Shown here in pieces: positions 34,959 through 43,713 of a stretch of 64,000 nt of DNA. The DNA is from Lewinellaceae bacterium (lineage in GTDB: Bacteria; Bacteroidota; Bacteroidia; Chitinophagales; Saprospiraceae): NCBI GenBank assembly GCA_020636435.1, contig JACJXX010000002.1:4154001-4218000 (forward strand), read 5' to 3'. Numbering within the stretch: the stretch's first letter is position 1; each line of letters starts with the position of its first letter. The notes beneath the pieces are model-generated. The model saw nothing but the letters and a program-made list of their open reading frames with translations. It did no database searches and had not been told where the DNA came from. Position numbers and translations under genes: made by a program.

Positions 34959-36104
34959 TCAGAAACTGCCTTTCACCACCGCTCTCAAACTCTGAAGCGC
35001 CATAGAAGCAGGCAACAGGCCCATCAGGCGGTTGCGCAGGCAGCCAAGTGCCGGGCTGTCCATCTGGGCCATCCGCCCGAGGCGGCGGCTTTGGCGGACG
35101 ATGCCATCGGCCCGTTTTTTGCGGCGGTTTTGATATTCTGAAAAGGCGCCTTCCAGGGGAAGATCGGCAAGGCACTGAGCCAGGACATAAGCATCTTCTA
35201 TCGCCTGGCAGGCGCCCTGGCCCATATTGGGCGTAGTGGCGTGGGCGGCGTCGCCCAGAAGGGCTATTCTGCCGGAGAACCAATGAGGCAAAGGCTCCAG
35301 GTCGTTGAGCGGGCTGTAGAGGATTTGGCCTTCGGGAGTACTTTCCATCAAGCTCCGCAATGGTTGGGCAAAAGGTTGAAAAGCATCCAGCAGGCTTTCT
35401 TTCGAAAGCGCGCTCCAGTCATACCCTGGCTTTTCATTGGCTACTGCATACCAGTACATGCAGTTTTCAGTTATGGGCACTACCCCGAACCGTTTTCCCG
35501 GCGCCCAGGCTTCCGTTCCGCGCCTCCGCCAAGGGCTTGTATCGGCTAAGCAGACACCCCGCCAGCACACCTGCCCGGAAGTGCGCTGTTGGCAGGACGG
35601 AAAGATTTGCCGGCGCACGGCAGAGTGGATGCCGTCGGCGGCGACCGCCACCTCCGTTGAGGCTTGCGTGCCATCTTCAAAAAAAAGCTCCACGCTTTTT
35701 TCCGTTTGTTCCAGCCGGCGCAGGCCTTTACCGAGGTGTACCACCCCGGCTGGCAGAGCCTCCATCAGCAGTTGTTGCAACGCTCCCCGGTGGATACCCA
35801 GGTTGGGAACGCCAAATTCCTTAATGAGTGGTTTCAGAACCGTCCGGCTGACAGGGCGCAATTGCCCGTCGGTGATGCAGAGCTGTTCTATCGAGTGGCC
35901 CAACCCAATGGCCTTTTCCGCCAGGCCCAGCTTTTGGAAAACCTGCATGGCGTTTATGGCCAGCGTGATGCCTGCGCCTATGGGGCGCAACTCGGAAGCC
36001 GCTTCGTAAACGACGGGGCTGAACCCTTGCCGGCATAGCGCTATGGCGGCAGTGAGCCCGCCGATGCCGCCGCCGATGATGGCGATTGAAGTGTCCTTTT
36101 TCAT
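34959..36104 (-). CDS. FAD-dependent monooxygenase (PHBH / salicylate hydroxylase type)
   Basis: Flavoprotein hydroxylase of 381 residues from the ATG at 36104. The FAD-binding fold is AIIGGGIGGLTAAIAL near the N-terminus, the second nucleotide contact VAADGIHSAVRRQI lies at about 155-170, and the GRIALLGDAAHATTPNMGQG motif near residue 280-300 binds the FAD diphosphate. Such enzymes hydroxylate aromatic or polycyclic compounds with NAD(P)H and oxygen. The substrate cannot be read from sequence; zeaxanthin epoxidase-like, HpxO-like and TetX-like relatives share these motifs. It has its own promoter with two palindromic sites. Confidence 0.87.
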   Translation of the reverse strand: MKKDTSIAIIGGGIGGLTAAIALCRQGFSPVVYEAASELRPIGAGITLAINAMQVFQKLGLAEKAIGLGHSIEQLCITDGQLRPVSRTVLKPLIKEFGVPNLGIHRGALQQLLMEALPAGVVHLGKGLRRLEQTEKSVELFFEDGTQASTEVAVAADGIHSAVRRQIFPSCQQRTSGQVCWRGVCLADTSPWRRRGTEAWAPGKRFGVVPITENCMYWYAVANEKPGYDWSALSKESLLDAFQPFAQPLRSLMESTPEGQILYSPLNDLEPLPHWFSGRIALLGDAAHATTPNMGQGACQAIEDAYVLAQCLADLPLEGAFSEYQNRRKKRADGIVRQSRRLGRMAQMDSPALGCLRNRLMGLLPASMALQSLRAVVKGSF

Positions 36105-36117
36105 GAGCAAAAATATT

Positions 36118-36161
36118 TAGAACAAATGTACTAATTTTAATAATTTAGCACAAGTGTTCTA
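36118..36161 (-). promoter_or_regulatory. Promoter with twin near-palindromic operator sites
   Basis: On the minus strand TTG (36153-36151), a 20-nt spacer and TACATTTG (36130-36123) form a consensus promoter. Two 16-bp sites, TAGAACAAATGTACTA (36118-36133) and TAGCACAAGTGTTCTA (36146-36161), both fit TAGnACA-nn-TGTnCTA. They are 28 bp apart and cover the -7 and -33 elements respectively. A dimeric repressor of TetR or MarR type would fit; none is encoded in the window. Confidence 0.6.
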
Positions 36162-36224
36162 TTTTTTTTTATTCCTGTCAGATTTATAAGATAGCTAACA
36201 AACGCCGCTTAAACTAAGTACACT

Positions 36225-37385
36225 TCACCTATTTTGAGGGATGCTCCTGCCCAGAATGCTGCCTGCAATCCCAATCCGCTGCATCTCAGCCGTTCCGCCG
36301 GCAAGGGTAAAACACCGGGCGTCCCGGAACATGCGCTCCAGTGGCAGGTTTCGGCTGTAACCCTGTGCTCCGCAGAGCTGTATGGCCTCGCTGGTTACGC
36401 GTACAGCCATTTCCGAAGCGAACACTTTAGCCACGCTTGATTCATACCGGTCGGTGATGGCGCTGTGCGCATTAGCGGCTGCCCGATAGATGAGATAACG
36501 GGCAGCATCCAGATCGATAGCCATATCCGCCAGCTTGAATTGAATGGCCTGAAAATCGGTGATCCGCCGCCCAAATTGCATTCGTTGATCGGCATAATCC
36601 CTGGCAAAGTCAAAAGCGCCCTGAGCAATACCCAGCGCCACGGCGGAAGCCCCCACCCGTTGCCCATTGTAAGCAGACATCAACTTGCCAAAAGCAGAAC
36701 CGGGAGGCACCACGAGGTTTTCCTTTGGCACCCGCATGTTTTCAAACTCCAATATCCCTTCCTGAACGCCCCGGACACCCAGAGAAGGAATCCGCCCGGC
36801 GTATTTGAAACCGGGCATGCCTTTATGGATCAGGATGGCGCCTATTCCCTTAGGCCCGGCCACCTCATTGAAGCGGGCGTACAACAGGGTATACTCCCTC
36901 TCCCCTGCCCCGGTGATCCAGTGTTTTTTGCCGTTGACGACATACCCCTCCCCGTCTTCGATGGCGGAGGTTGTCAAATCCGTCAGGGCAGAACCGGCTT
37001 CGGGCTCGGTCATGCCGATGCTCATCAGGGTTTCGCCTTTGCAGGTGGCGGGCAGGACGCGCTGCCGTTGCTCCTCCGTTCCGAAATTGAGAATGGTGAT
37101 GGCCGCCCCGAAATTGTGGTCGACGATCAGCCGGCCGCTGATGCCGCAATGCCGGGCAGCCTCCTCAATGACTAAAACGGCATCCAGAGCGGAAAGGCCC
37201 CGCCCGCCATACCGGGAAGGGAAGGTCATTCCAAAATACCCTGCATCGGCACACTTTTGGATTTGCCGGCGGGGAATGTGTTCGTCCTTGTCCCATTGAG
37301 CAGCATGCGGCGCGATCTCTGACTGGGCAAATTCCCGGGCCTGGGCCACCAGTTTTTTTTGTTCCTCAGACAGTTGAAAATCCAT
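36225..37385 (-). CDS. Acyl-CoA dehydrogenase
   Basis: FAD enzyme of 386 residues that introduces the trans-2 double bond in acyl-CoA. The N-terminal helical domain begins FQLSEEQKKLVAQAREFAQ, the FAD/substrate loop is IGMTEPEAGS, and the C-terminal helical domain contains IDLDAARYLIYRAA and AIQLCGAQGYSRNLPLERMFRD, close to the usual catalytic region. Length is normal. It would provide the first beta-oxidation step before the FadN-like and thiolase enzymes encoded at the window start. Chain-length specificity is not apparent. Confidence 0.93.
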   Translation of the reverse strand: MDFQLSEEQKKLVAQAREFAQSEIAPHAAQWDKDEHIPRRQIQKCADAGYFGMTFPSRYGGRGLSALDAVLVIEEAARHCGISGRLIVDHNFGAAITILNFGTEEQRQRVLPATCKGETLMSIGMTEPEAGSALTDLTTSAIEDGEGYVVNGKKHWITGAGEREYTLLYARFNEVAGPKGIGAILIHKGMPGFKYAGRIPSLGVRGVQEGILEFENMRVPKENLVVPPGSAFGKLMSAYNGQRVGASAVALGIAQGAFDFARDYADQRMQFGRRITDFQAIQFKLADMAIDLDAARYLIYRAAANAHSAITDRYESSVAKVFASEMAVRVTSEAIQLCGAQGYSRNLPLERMFRDARCFTLAGGTAEMQRIGIAGSILGRSIPQNR

Positions 37386-37615
37386 AGTAGATTTTTTGTT
37401 TTTGTTATGGAGAAAGGTAGCAACTATTTAGGTATTTCGGTTTTATGGTGTCCCGGCATTGCGGCCGGAGGCTAACAGAGGCGCTGCAACTGCCTGGCCA
37501 CAAAACCATAATGCCGGAATAATATCTAAATGGGTAAGAAAGGTGCTTATTTAGCTGGGTCAAGAAGTTTTTGCCCTTAGAGTTTTCGTGTCTTCGTGGC
37601 AATAAAAGCAGGTTA

Positions 37616-37774
37616 GGCACGAGGAAAGAATAAAGTGTTCAATTATGGGGCAGTAATTTTTGTGCCAGGCAAGGCGCGAAGAATGAGGATAGCCAAAGCT
37701 ACCTGAGTGATGAGCAACGCAGCATGGCGCAAAAAGTACAAGCCAGAATGGACAGTTTATTCTTTCGTCGTGCC
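37616..37774 (-). mobile_element. MITE-like element, copy 2, with TTA flanks
   Basis: A 159-bp element has 25-bp terminal inverted repeats with three mismatches. Both ends begin GGCACGA and contain GAAAGAATAAA. TTA flanks both sides (37613-37615 and 37775-37777), consistent with a 3-bp target duplication. Its core aligns with that of the element at 16572-16733. The remaining part of the gap 37386-37885 holds a CGTGTCTTCGTGGCAA phrase like that near 347 and no gene. Confidence 0.75.
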
Positions 37775-37885
37775 TTAGGTGGCAGGCCACCCAAATAGCT
37801 ATGGAAAAAGATAAAATAATCAATTTAGAAATGAGAAGCCGATAAACTGGTGTCCATGGTAGCAGGAAACCATTACCTTTACCCC

Positions 37886-38830
37886 ATGCTAAGACCCATT
37901 GGATTAATCCTGGAGATCCGCCTGCGGCAAGCCTGGCGGTCCATCAAAAGCGTCGGCGCGCTTTGGATACTGGGGCTGCCACTGGCGTTAGTATTCTACC
38001 TGAGCGCGCTTTCCACCCTGAGCAAACAATCGCTGGAGGTGGTTACTGCCGTTTTACTGCTTCCTCCGGTGTTGATCCACCTCAGCCGCCGCGACCTTTT
38101 CTTTCTGGAAAAGCAAGGGTTTCCGCTGCGGATGGTGTTGTTTGCAGAATATGCCCTGCTTACAGTTTTGCTGGCGTTGCCGTTGGCCTTGCTTTTCGGG
38201 TTTTACGCAGCAGCCGGGCTTTCTCTAGCCGGGTGTTTGGCCCTTGCTTTTCTTCCGCAGTGGAAACGGCCAGCCGGCAACAGGCGGGCCCTGCCCCTGG
38301 CATTCCTCCCCTACCTGGCTTTCGAATGGCATTCCGCGCTTCGGCGGCATGGGTGGTTGTTCCTGCTCTTTTACCTGCCGGGGTTGGCATTTAGCGCCTA
38401 TACCGGCGCGCCTTTGCTATCCGTTATTCTTATCGCCACCCTGCTGCCCGGCGTTTTTGAAGACTGCGAACCAAAGGAACTGATGGAGCCATTCTTTTTC
38501 CGGCCTTATGGCTTGTGGCGCAAGCTGGGCCTCCATGCCTTTCTTTTATTGTTGGCGCTGCTGCCCCTGGCGGCCGTATTTTTTATTTTTTCGCCGGAGG
38601 TGTGGTACCTTATGCCCCTGGCGCTGCTGATCGCATTGCTTTTCCTGGCTTTCGCAATTTTATATAAATATGCCCAATATTGGCCAGGCCGCCGGAAGGT
38701 GCACAACAGCCTCACGGCAGCGCTGTTCGCTCTGGGCCTTATTATTCCGTTTTTTGCTCCGGCTTGCCTGGTGTATCTTGTGGCGCTTTTTCGGAAAGCA
38801 GAGAAGAGGGTTGTATTGTTATATGGTTAG
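37886..38830 (+). CDS. Predicted multi-pass membrane protein, probable ABC exporter permease
   Basis: A protein of 314 residues from the ATG at 37886 (MLRPIGLILEIRLRQ); an in-frame ATG 36 nt earlier is possible. About eight hydrophobic segments alternate with short basic loops. I do not recognise a specific family. The ATPase gene 125 bp downstream on the same strand makes an ABC-2-type exporter the best reading. Substrate unknown. Confidence 0.7.
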   Translation: MLRPIGLILEIRLRQAWRSIKSVGALWILGLPLALVFYLSALSTLSKQSLEVVTAVLLLPPVLIHLSRRDLFFLEKQGFPLRMVLFAEYALLTVLLALPLALLFGFYAAAGLSLAGCLALAFLPQWKRPAGNRRALPLAFLPYLAFEWHSALRRHGWLFLLFYLPGLAFSAYTGAPLLSVILIATLLPGVFEDCEPKELMEPFFFRPYGLWRKLGLHAFLLLLALLPLAAVFFIFSPEVWYLMPLALLIALLFLAFAILYKYAQYWPGRRKVHNSLTAALFALGLIIPFFAPACLVYLVALFRKAEKRVVLLYG

Positions 38831-38955
38831 GATGGCTGGCTTTGTGGGGACTTAGCCGATGGTTTTATTGTTGGCTTTGGCAGTTTCTCGTCCTAAAATA
38901 GGTCTACAAACAACCATTTAACCATACAGCAATTCAGCAATATCCAAACACACTC

Positions 38956-39639
38956 ATGCTAAGCATCCAAAACATCAGTGTTTCCTACGGCGATCATCAG
39001 GTTTTGACAGGCGCCTCCCTGGAAGTAGCGCCCGGCGCCATCCATGGCGTCCTGGGCATGAACGGCGCAGGCAAGACGACCTTCTTTGAAGCAACCTACG
39101 GCAGGGTGCCTCGCCTGGCTGGCGATTGCACCCTGGAGGGCCGGCCCTTGCAACGAGCCGACATGGCTTACCTGGAAACGGAAAGTTTTTTCTACCCCAT
39201 GCTCACCGGAAAGGAGCACCTGCGGTTGTGTGCCGTTTCCAATCCCGATTTTGATATCGATGGCTGGAATAAGCTTTTCCACCTCCCACTTGACCAGTTG
39301 TCCGACACCTATTCTTCCGGCATGAAGCAAAAACTGGCGCTGATGGGAGCACTGGCTGCCGGCCGCAAGGTGCTCATCCTGGACGAACCATTCAACGGCA
39401 TAGACCTGGAAAGCAGCGAGGTTTTTTATCAGGTGCTAAACCACCTGCGCAACCAGGGCCGCTATATCCTCCTCTCTTCCCATATCATGGAGACCCTCAC
39501 CAACACCTGCGATGCCATTAGTTATCTGCAGGGCGGCCAATTCACCCGCACCTATTCCAAAGAAGAGTATCCGGATATGCAGTTGCAGATCAGAAAATCA
39601 TTGCAGGGCAAAATCGGGGATGTTTTGGAAGGGCTTTGA
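38956..39639 (+). CDS. ABC transporter ATP-binding protein
   Basis: ATPase of 227 residues. Walker A is GMNGAGKTTF (about 36-45), the signature region is SDTYSSGMKQKLALMGAL, Walker B is VLILDEPFNGID and the switch region is LLSSHIMETL. The SSGMKQKL signature and short length are typical of ABC-2 exporter ATPases. It follows the predicted permease at 37886. Between the two genes lies an AT-rich region with TTGTTATATGG-type repeats (38812-38945). Confidence 0.9.
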   Translation: MLSIQNISVSYGDHQVLTGASLEVAPGAIHGVLGMNGAGKTTFFEATYGRVPRLAGDCTLEGRPLQRADMAYLETESFFYPMLTGKEHLRLCAVSNPDFDIDGWNKLFHLPLDQLSDTYSSGMKQKLALMGALAAGRKVLILDEPFNGIDLESSEVFYQVLNHLRNQGRYILLSSHIMETLTNTCDAISYLQGGQFTRTYSKEEYPDMQLQIRKSLQGKIGDVLEGL

Positions 39640-39744
39640 TAAAAGCATCACCGAAGTAGCAAAAGCTAACTACCAGAACAACTTTTTCCCTACCTTCCGT
39701 TTTAATAAAGAAGTGGTTTTACCGCAAAATGCAAGCTCAGCGAT

Positions 39745-40551
39745 ATGGAAGAGAAGCAGTTCGTCGACAAACTCTACGCCTCCCACCAGAATGCCCAGCG
39801 CATTCCCTCCCCTTCGGCCGTGTGCGGCTGGCTGGAAGGCCTGCTCACCGCCCTGTTCCCCGAACTGGCCAACCGGCGTTACAACAGCCGCCGCGAGTTG
39901 GAACAGCACTACCGGCAACTGAAACTGGAGCTGTTCTCCATCCTGGAAACCATGGAGGAAATGCTGCCGGTATCCGCCGAAGAGCTGGAACAATCATTTC
40001 TCGATAAGCTGCCCACGCTCCACCAGTTGCTGCATGCCGACGCCGAGGCCTTGTTGCGCGGCGACCCTGCTGCTGTGAGCAAAACCGAGGTGATCCGAAC
40101 CTACCCCGGCTTCAAGGCCATCGCCGTGTACCGCCTGGCGCACGAATTTCACCGGCTGGGCGTGCCACTCATCCCCCGCATCCTCACCGAACATGTGCAT
40201 AGCCTGACCGGCATCGACATCCACCCCGGCGCCCGAATCGGCGAGAGCTTCTGCATGGACCACGGTACGGGCATCGTCATCGGCGAGACGGTTGAGATTG
40301 GCAATGATGTGAAGCTCTACCAGGGCGTCACCCTGGGCGCCCTCAGCGTCGCCAAAGAGATGGCCAAGACCAAACGCCACCCTACCATCGAGGACCGGGT
40401 GGTGATCTACGCCGGCGCCACCATCCTGGGGGGCGAGACAGTTATCGGGCACGACAGCACCATCGGCGGCAGCGTGTGGCTGACCAAGAGCGTGCCGCCG
40501 CACTCGCGCATCTACTATGATGGGTACGTGCGGCAGAAGGCAGAGGTTTAG
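39745..40551 (+). CDS. cysE: Serine O-acetyltransferase
   Basis: Makes O-acetylserine from serine and acetyl-CoA, the first step of cysteine synthesis. The 268-residue protein has the N-terminal helical domain and, from about residue 150, a left-handed beta-helix of hexapeptide repeats (IHPGARIGESFCMDHGTGI, then VVIGETVEIGNDVKLYQGVT). The catalytic pair is DHGTG...IGETV. It resembles the EpsC/SAT type with a long N-terminus. The partner enzyme CysM is encoded about 4 kb downstream on the same strand. Confidence 0.93.
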   Translation: MEEKQFVDKLYASHQNAQRIPSPSAVCGWLEGLLTALFPELANRRYNSRRELEQHYRQLKLELFSILETMEEMLPVSAEELEQSFLDKLPTLHQLLHADAEALLRGDPAAVSKTEVIRTYPGFKAIAVYRLAHEFHRLGVPLIPRILTEHVHSLTGIDIHPGARIGESFCMDHGTGIVIGETVEIGNDVKLYQGVTLGALSVAKEMAKTKRHPTIEDRVVIYAGATILGGETVIGHDSTIGGSVWLTKSVPPHSRIYYDGYVRQKAEV

Positions 40552-40585
40552 TTGTGTAAATGCTTGATTGTAAAGAACACATTTA

Positions 40586-40753
40586 GTAAGTTCTCAATAA
40601 ATGTCGTTTTGCGGCCAGTCCTGTAAGGACGAAAGGCCGTTGCCAGGGCCGAAAGGCCCTGGAAATGGGGTTTAGCGTTGTTGAAGTCCTGCCCCAAAGG
40701 GGCCACCATGTGGTAGGGACGACAGGTTTCATTCCCATTTATTGAGAAGTTAC
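40586..40753. repeat. 168-bp element with 18-bp terminal inverted repeats and RNA-like hairpins
   Basis: The terminal arms GTAAGTTCTCAATAAATG (40586-40603) and CATTTATTGAGAAGTTAC (40736-40753) are complementary at 17 of 18 positions. Inside is a perfect 8-bp stem, CCAGGGCC-GAAA-GGCCCTGG (40643-40662), with a GNRA tetraloop, and a CCCCAAAGGGG stem near 40692. A partial second copy is at 25210-25266. It lies in the leader of the archease gene. Confidence 0.75.
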
Positions 40754-40781
40754 CACACTTACACACTTACACACTTACACA
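40754..40781 (+). repeat. CACACTTA tandem array in the archease initiation region
   Basis: Three and a half perfect CACACTTA units end 6 nt before the ATG at 40788 and therefore occupy the ribosome-binding position. No Shine-Dalgarno sequence is present. Confidence 0.9.
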
Positions 40782-40787
40782 TTTCCC

Positions 40788-41204
40788 ATGTACACCATAG
40801 ACCACCTTTCCCATACCGCCGACATCCGGCTGCACCTCATGGCCGACAGCCGGGAAGAACTCTTCCGGGCGGGCTTCGAGGCGATGAACCAGATTATCAA
40901 ACCCGACGCTTGCCGGATGCCCTGCCCCTGTATCATCAACCAAAAGATAGAACTCGATTCGGTGGATGCTACGGCATTGTTTATCGACTTCCTGTCTGAT
41001 GTGCTTACCCTGGCGCATGAACATAAGGCCGTTTTCTGCGAAGTGGAGTTCCAGGAGTTGAACGCCACCCACCTGCGGGCCAGCATCGGCGGCCGCCCGG
41101 CTAATGGTTTTGACGAGGATATCAAAGCCGTGACCTACCACGAGGCCAATGTCAGGCAGAATGTCGAAGGGCAGTGGGAAACTTTGCTTATTTTCGATAT
41201 TTAG
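40788..41204 (+). CDS. Archease, RtcB activator
   Basis: Archease of 138 residues, the protein that promotes guanylylation and turnover of the RNA ligase RtcB. The N-terminal HTADIRLHLMADSREELFRAG and the C-terminal DIKAVTYHEANVRQ carry the conserved aspartate and histidine of the metal site (HTAD, IKAVTYH). Length is normal. The rtcB gene follows after 312 bp on the same strand. Its leader holds a repeat element and an 8-bp tandem array. Confidence 0.92.
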   Translation: MYTIDHLSHTADIRLHLMADSREELFRAGFEAMNQIIKPDACRMPCPCIINQKIELDSVDATALFIDFLSDVLTLAHEHKAVFCEVEFQELNATHLRASIGGRPANGFDEDIKAVTYHEANVRQNVEGQWETLLIFDI

Positions 41205-41320
41205 AGATGTTGGGCCGGTTTGAAATTCAAAGTAGAAGGAAGGCCCTGAACGGGAACGGATAAGAGGCAATGCCTGTTAAAAAAGCAACAACAGCCATCA
41301 ATCGTTGCTTTTTGCTTTTG

Positions 41321-41440
41321 TTATCGTTATCATTATAATCATTACTTTTATAATCATTACTTTTGTAATTATTATTTTTATAACGATTACTTTTATAACG
41401 ATTACTTTTATAACGATTACTTTTATAACGATTATAAAAA
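41321..41440 (+). repeat. 15-bp tandem array (TAACGATTACTTTTA) upstream of rtcB
   Basis: About five near-perfect units with degenerate units at the left edge. One unit contains TACTTTTG (41358-41365), an exact -7 consensus, and the others TACTTTTA, one base off. The array fills most of the archease-rtcB gap. A 78-codon frame through it encodes a repetitive ITF peptide and is not considered a gene. Confidence 0.85.
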
Positions 41441-41516
41441 TAATGATCCAGGCAATCAGGGGCACCTATCCAAAAACCAGTAATCCTTCACTTGTACCGA
41501 AATCTGAAAAAAAACT

Positions 41517-42965
41517 ATGCCTATTAACAAGAACCAACTAACCAAACTGCACGATTATCTCTGGGAACTGCCTAAAGAAACCCGGCCGGATATGCTGGTG
41601 CCCGCCCGCGTATACGCCTTGGAAGAACTGCTGGACGCCATCCTCAACGACCGCTCGCTGGAACAGTTGGCCAATGTGGCCACCTTGCCGGGCATTGTCA
41701 AAGCGTCTATGGTGATGCCCGATGTGCATGAAGGCTACGGTTTTCCCATTGGAGGAGTGGCCGCTACGCGTTATCCGGATGGCGCCATCTCTCCGGGCGG
41801 GATCGGTTACGACATCAACTGCGGGGTTCGCCTGCTGATCTCAGACCTTACTTACAATCAGGTAAAGAACCGTATGGAGGAACTCTCCAAAGAACTATAC
41901 CGGCAGGTGCCGTCCGGCATGGGCAAGGGCGGCTTTGTGAAGCTTTCTGCTAAAAACATGGATAAGGCGCTCCGCCTGGGCGCTGCCTGGGCCGTGGAAG
42001 AAGGCTACGGCAACCCGGCCGACCTTGAAAACACCGAGAGCCACGGCTGCCTGCCGGATGCTGATCCCAACAAAGTATCGGACCAGGCCAAGAAACGGGG
42101 CCGCGACCAGCTCGGCACCATCGGTTCCGGCAATCACTTTGTGGAAGTGGGGCGCGTAGGGGATATCTATGACGAAGAAGCCGCCGCCGCCTACGGCCTA
42201 AGGCTGCACCAGATCACCATCCTCATTCATACTGGTTCGCGTGGGCTGGGCCACCAGGTGGCTACCGACTACCTGCGCCTCATGATGAGCGCCATGGCAA
42301 AGTATGGGATTGAACTGCCCGACCGCGAGCTGGCCTGCGTGCCGTTCAGCTCCCCCGAAGGCCAGGATTATTTCCACGCCATGTGCGCCGCCGCCAACTT
42401 CGCCTGGTGCAACCGCCAGGTGATTACCTGGGAATGCCGCAAGGCCTGGGCCAATGTGTTTGGCAAATCCGGCGGCGAATTGAAATTGATGTACGACGTA
42501 GCACACAACATCGCCAAGGTCGAAGAACACGCCGTTGACGGGGAAAAGATGAAAGTGATCGTGCACCGCAAGGGCGCCACGCGGGCCTTCGGCCCACACT
42601 TCAGCGAACTGCCAGAGGCCTACCGCCACATCGGCCAGCCGGTGCTCATTCCCGGCAGCATGGGCACCGCTTCCTATGTGCTGGCGGGCACCGACGAGAG
42701 CATGGCTTCCTCCTTTGGTTCCACCTGCCACGGCGCCGGCCGGCGGCTCTCCCGCCGCGGCGCCAAGAAACAGGTCGACGCGCCCAAATTGATCCGCGAA
42801 CTGAAAGAACAGGGCATCCACATCCAGGCCGGCTCCCACCGAGGGGTGGCAGAAGAGGCGCCCATTGCCTATAAAGATGTCGACCTGGTAGTGGAAACGG
42901 TGCACCAGGCGGGGATTGCGAAGAAGGTAGCGAGGTTGCGGCCGTTGGGAGTGGTGAAGGGGTAG
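41517..42965 (+). CDS. rtcB: RNA-splicing ligase RtcB
   Basis: GTP-dependent 3'-phosphate RNA ligase of 482 residues, used in RNA repair or tRNA maturation. The metal-binding cysteine is in YDINCGVRLL (Cys102, with Asp99 before it). Other ligands lie in SGNHFVEV, IHTGSRGLGHQ and HNIAKVEEH. The guanylylated histidine is His405 in TCHGAGR, near the position of His404 of the Pyrococcus enzyme. Length is close to the archaeal-type RtcB and slightly longer than E. coli RtcB. The archease gene upstream supplies its activator. Confidence 0.95.
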   Translation: MPINKNQLTKLHDYLWELPKETRPDMLVPARVYALEELLDAILNDRSLEQLANVATLPGIVKASMVMPDVHEGYGFPIGGVAATRYPDGAISPGGIGYDINCGVRLLISDLTYNQVKNRMEELSKELYRQVPSGMGKGGFVKLSAKNMDKALRLGAAWAVEEGYGNPADLENTESHGCLPDADPNKVSDQAKKRGRDQLGTIGSGNHFVEVGRVGDIYDEEAAAAYGLRLHQITILIHTGSRGLGHQVATDYLRLMMSAMAKYGIELPDRELACVPFSSPEGQDYFHAMCAAANFAWCNRQVITWECRKAWANVFGKSGGELKLMYDVAHNIAKVEEHAVDGEKMKVIVHRKGATRAFGPHFSELPEAYRHIGQPVLIPGSMGTASYVLAGTDESMASSFGSTCHGAGRRLSRRGAKKQVDAPKLIRELKEQGIHIQAGSHRGVAEEAPIAYKDVDLVVETVHQAGIAKKVARLRPLGVVKG

Positions 42966-43024
42966 CCTGCCCCAGACCCATTCGGATTAGGTTTAAAGTT
43001 CTAATAAGCTTTTCGGCCGTAGAA

Positions 43025-43455
43025 ACTCCCCCAAACCCCATGCGCATCAGGTTGAAATGTTAAAATGGTTGTGGCTATCTGCCGCCGGGCATAGAACTCA
43101 CCCCCGGCCGATCAAGATCGGCCTCCCCCTCTCTTAAGCTGCACAGGAACAACGAGAAGAGAGGGGGGAACGCCCAGCGCCGAGCCCCGCCGGGAAGCCC
43201 TGCGCTGGAAGCCACTGCCTGGCAAAGCCCCCTCTTCCTCTGAGCCCCTTTGGAGCTTAAGAGGGGGTTTCGCCCGGCGGAGGCTTCCGGGCAGGGCTCC
43301 TCGGATGAGGCCTGGCGCTGCCCCCCTCTCTTTTCGATGGCCGCATATAGCCTAAGAGAGGGGGTGCCCTCGCCACAAGCGAGGGCGGGGGTGAGTTTAC
43401 TGCCCGGCGGTGCTGAACTCCCCCAAACCCCATGCGTATCTGGTTGAAATGTTAA
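43025..43455. repeat. Direct-repeat-bounded unit with internal inverted arms
   Basis: The 39-bp ends at 43025-43063 and 43417-43455 are identical at 37 positions (both start ACTCCCCCAAACCCCATGCG and end GGTTGAAATGTTAA). Just inside, GCCGCCGGGCA..ACTCACCCCCG (43081-43107) is inverted relative to CGGGGGTGAGT..TGCCCGGCGG (43386-43413). The interior has several CCCCCTCT/AGAGGGGG hairpins. Confidence 0.75.
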
Positions 43456-43475
43456 GGCGGGTTTGAGCGCTTTTG

Positions 43476-43713
43476 ATGGAACGCGGATTTTCGCGGGTGC
43501 GGCGGGTTTTCGCGAGTTTCAGAGCCTGCCGCTGTAGGCGGGACATTCCTGCTGCCGCCAAGCGCGTCCCATGCGGGCCAGTATTAGGTGGATGCCGAAT
43601 TTGCGCAGTTTGGAGGCCATTATCCCTGCCTGCCAGCGAGCTGGCGAGCAGGCAGGGGGTTTAGTTCCCCAATCCGCGCCAATCCGCTGCATTCGCGCTA
43701 ATCCGCGTTCCAT
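43476..43713. repeat. 238-bp inverted-repeat element (ATGGAACGCGGATT ends)
   Basis: Both ends read ATGGAACGCGGATT inward, followed by imperfectly matching GCGCGAATGCAGCGG-type sequence. The interior contains a long hairpin, CCCTGCCTGC..GCAGGCAGGG (43624-43657). No coding capacity. Confidence 0.7.

Noticed and set aside
41305..41541. 78-codon frame through the 15-bp array before rtcB
   Set aside because: The product is a direct translation of the repeat (ITF units) and the frame overlaps the rtcB start.
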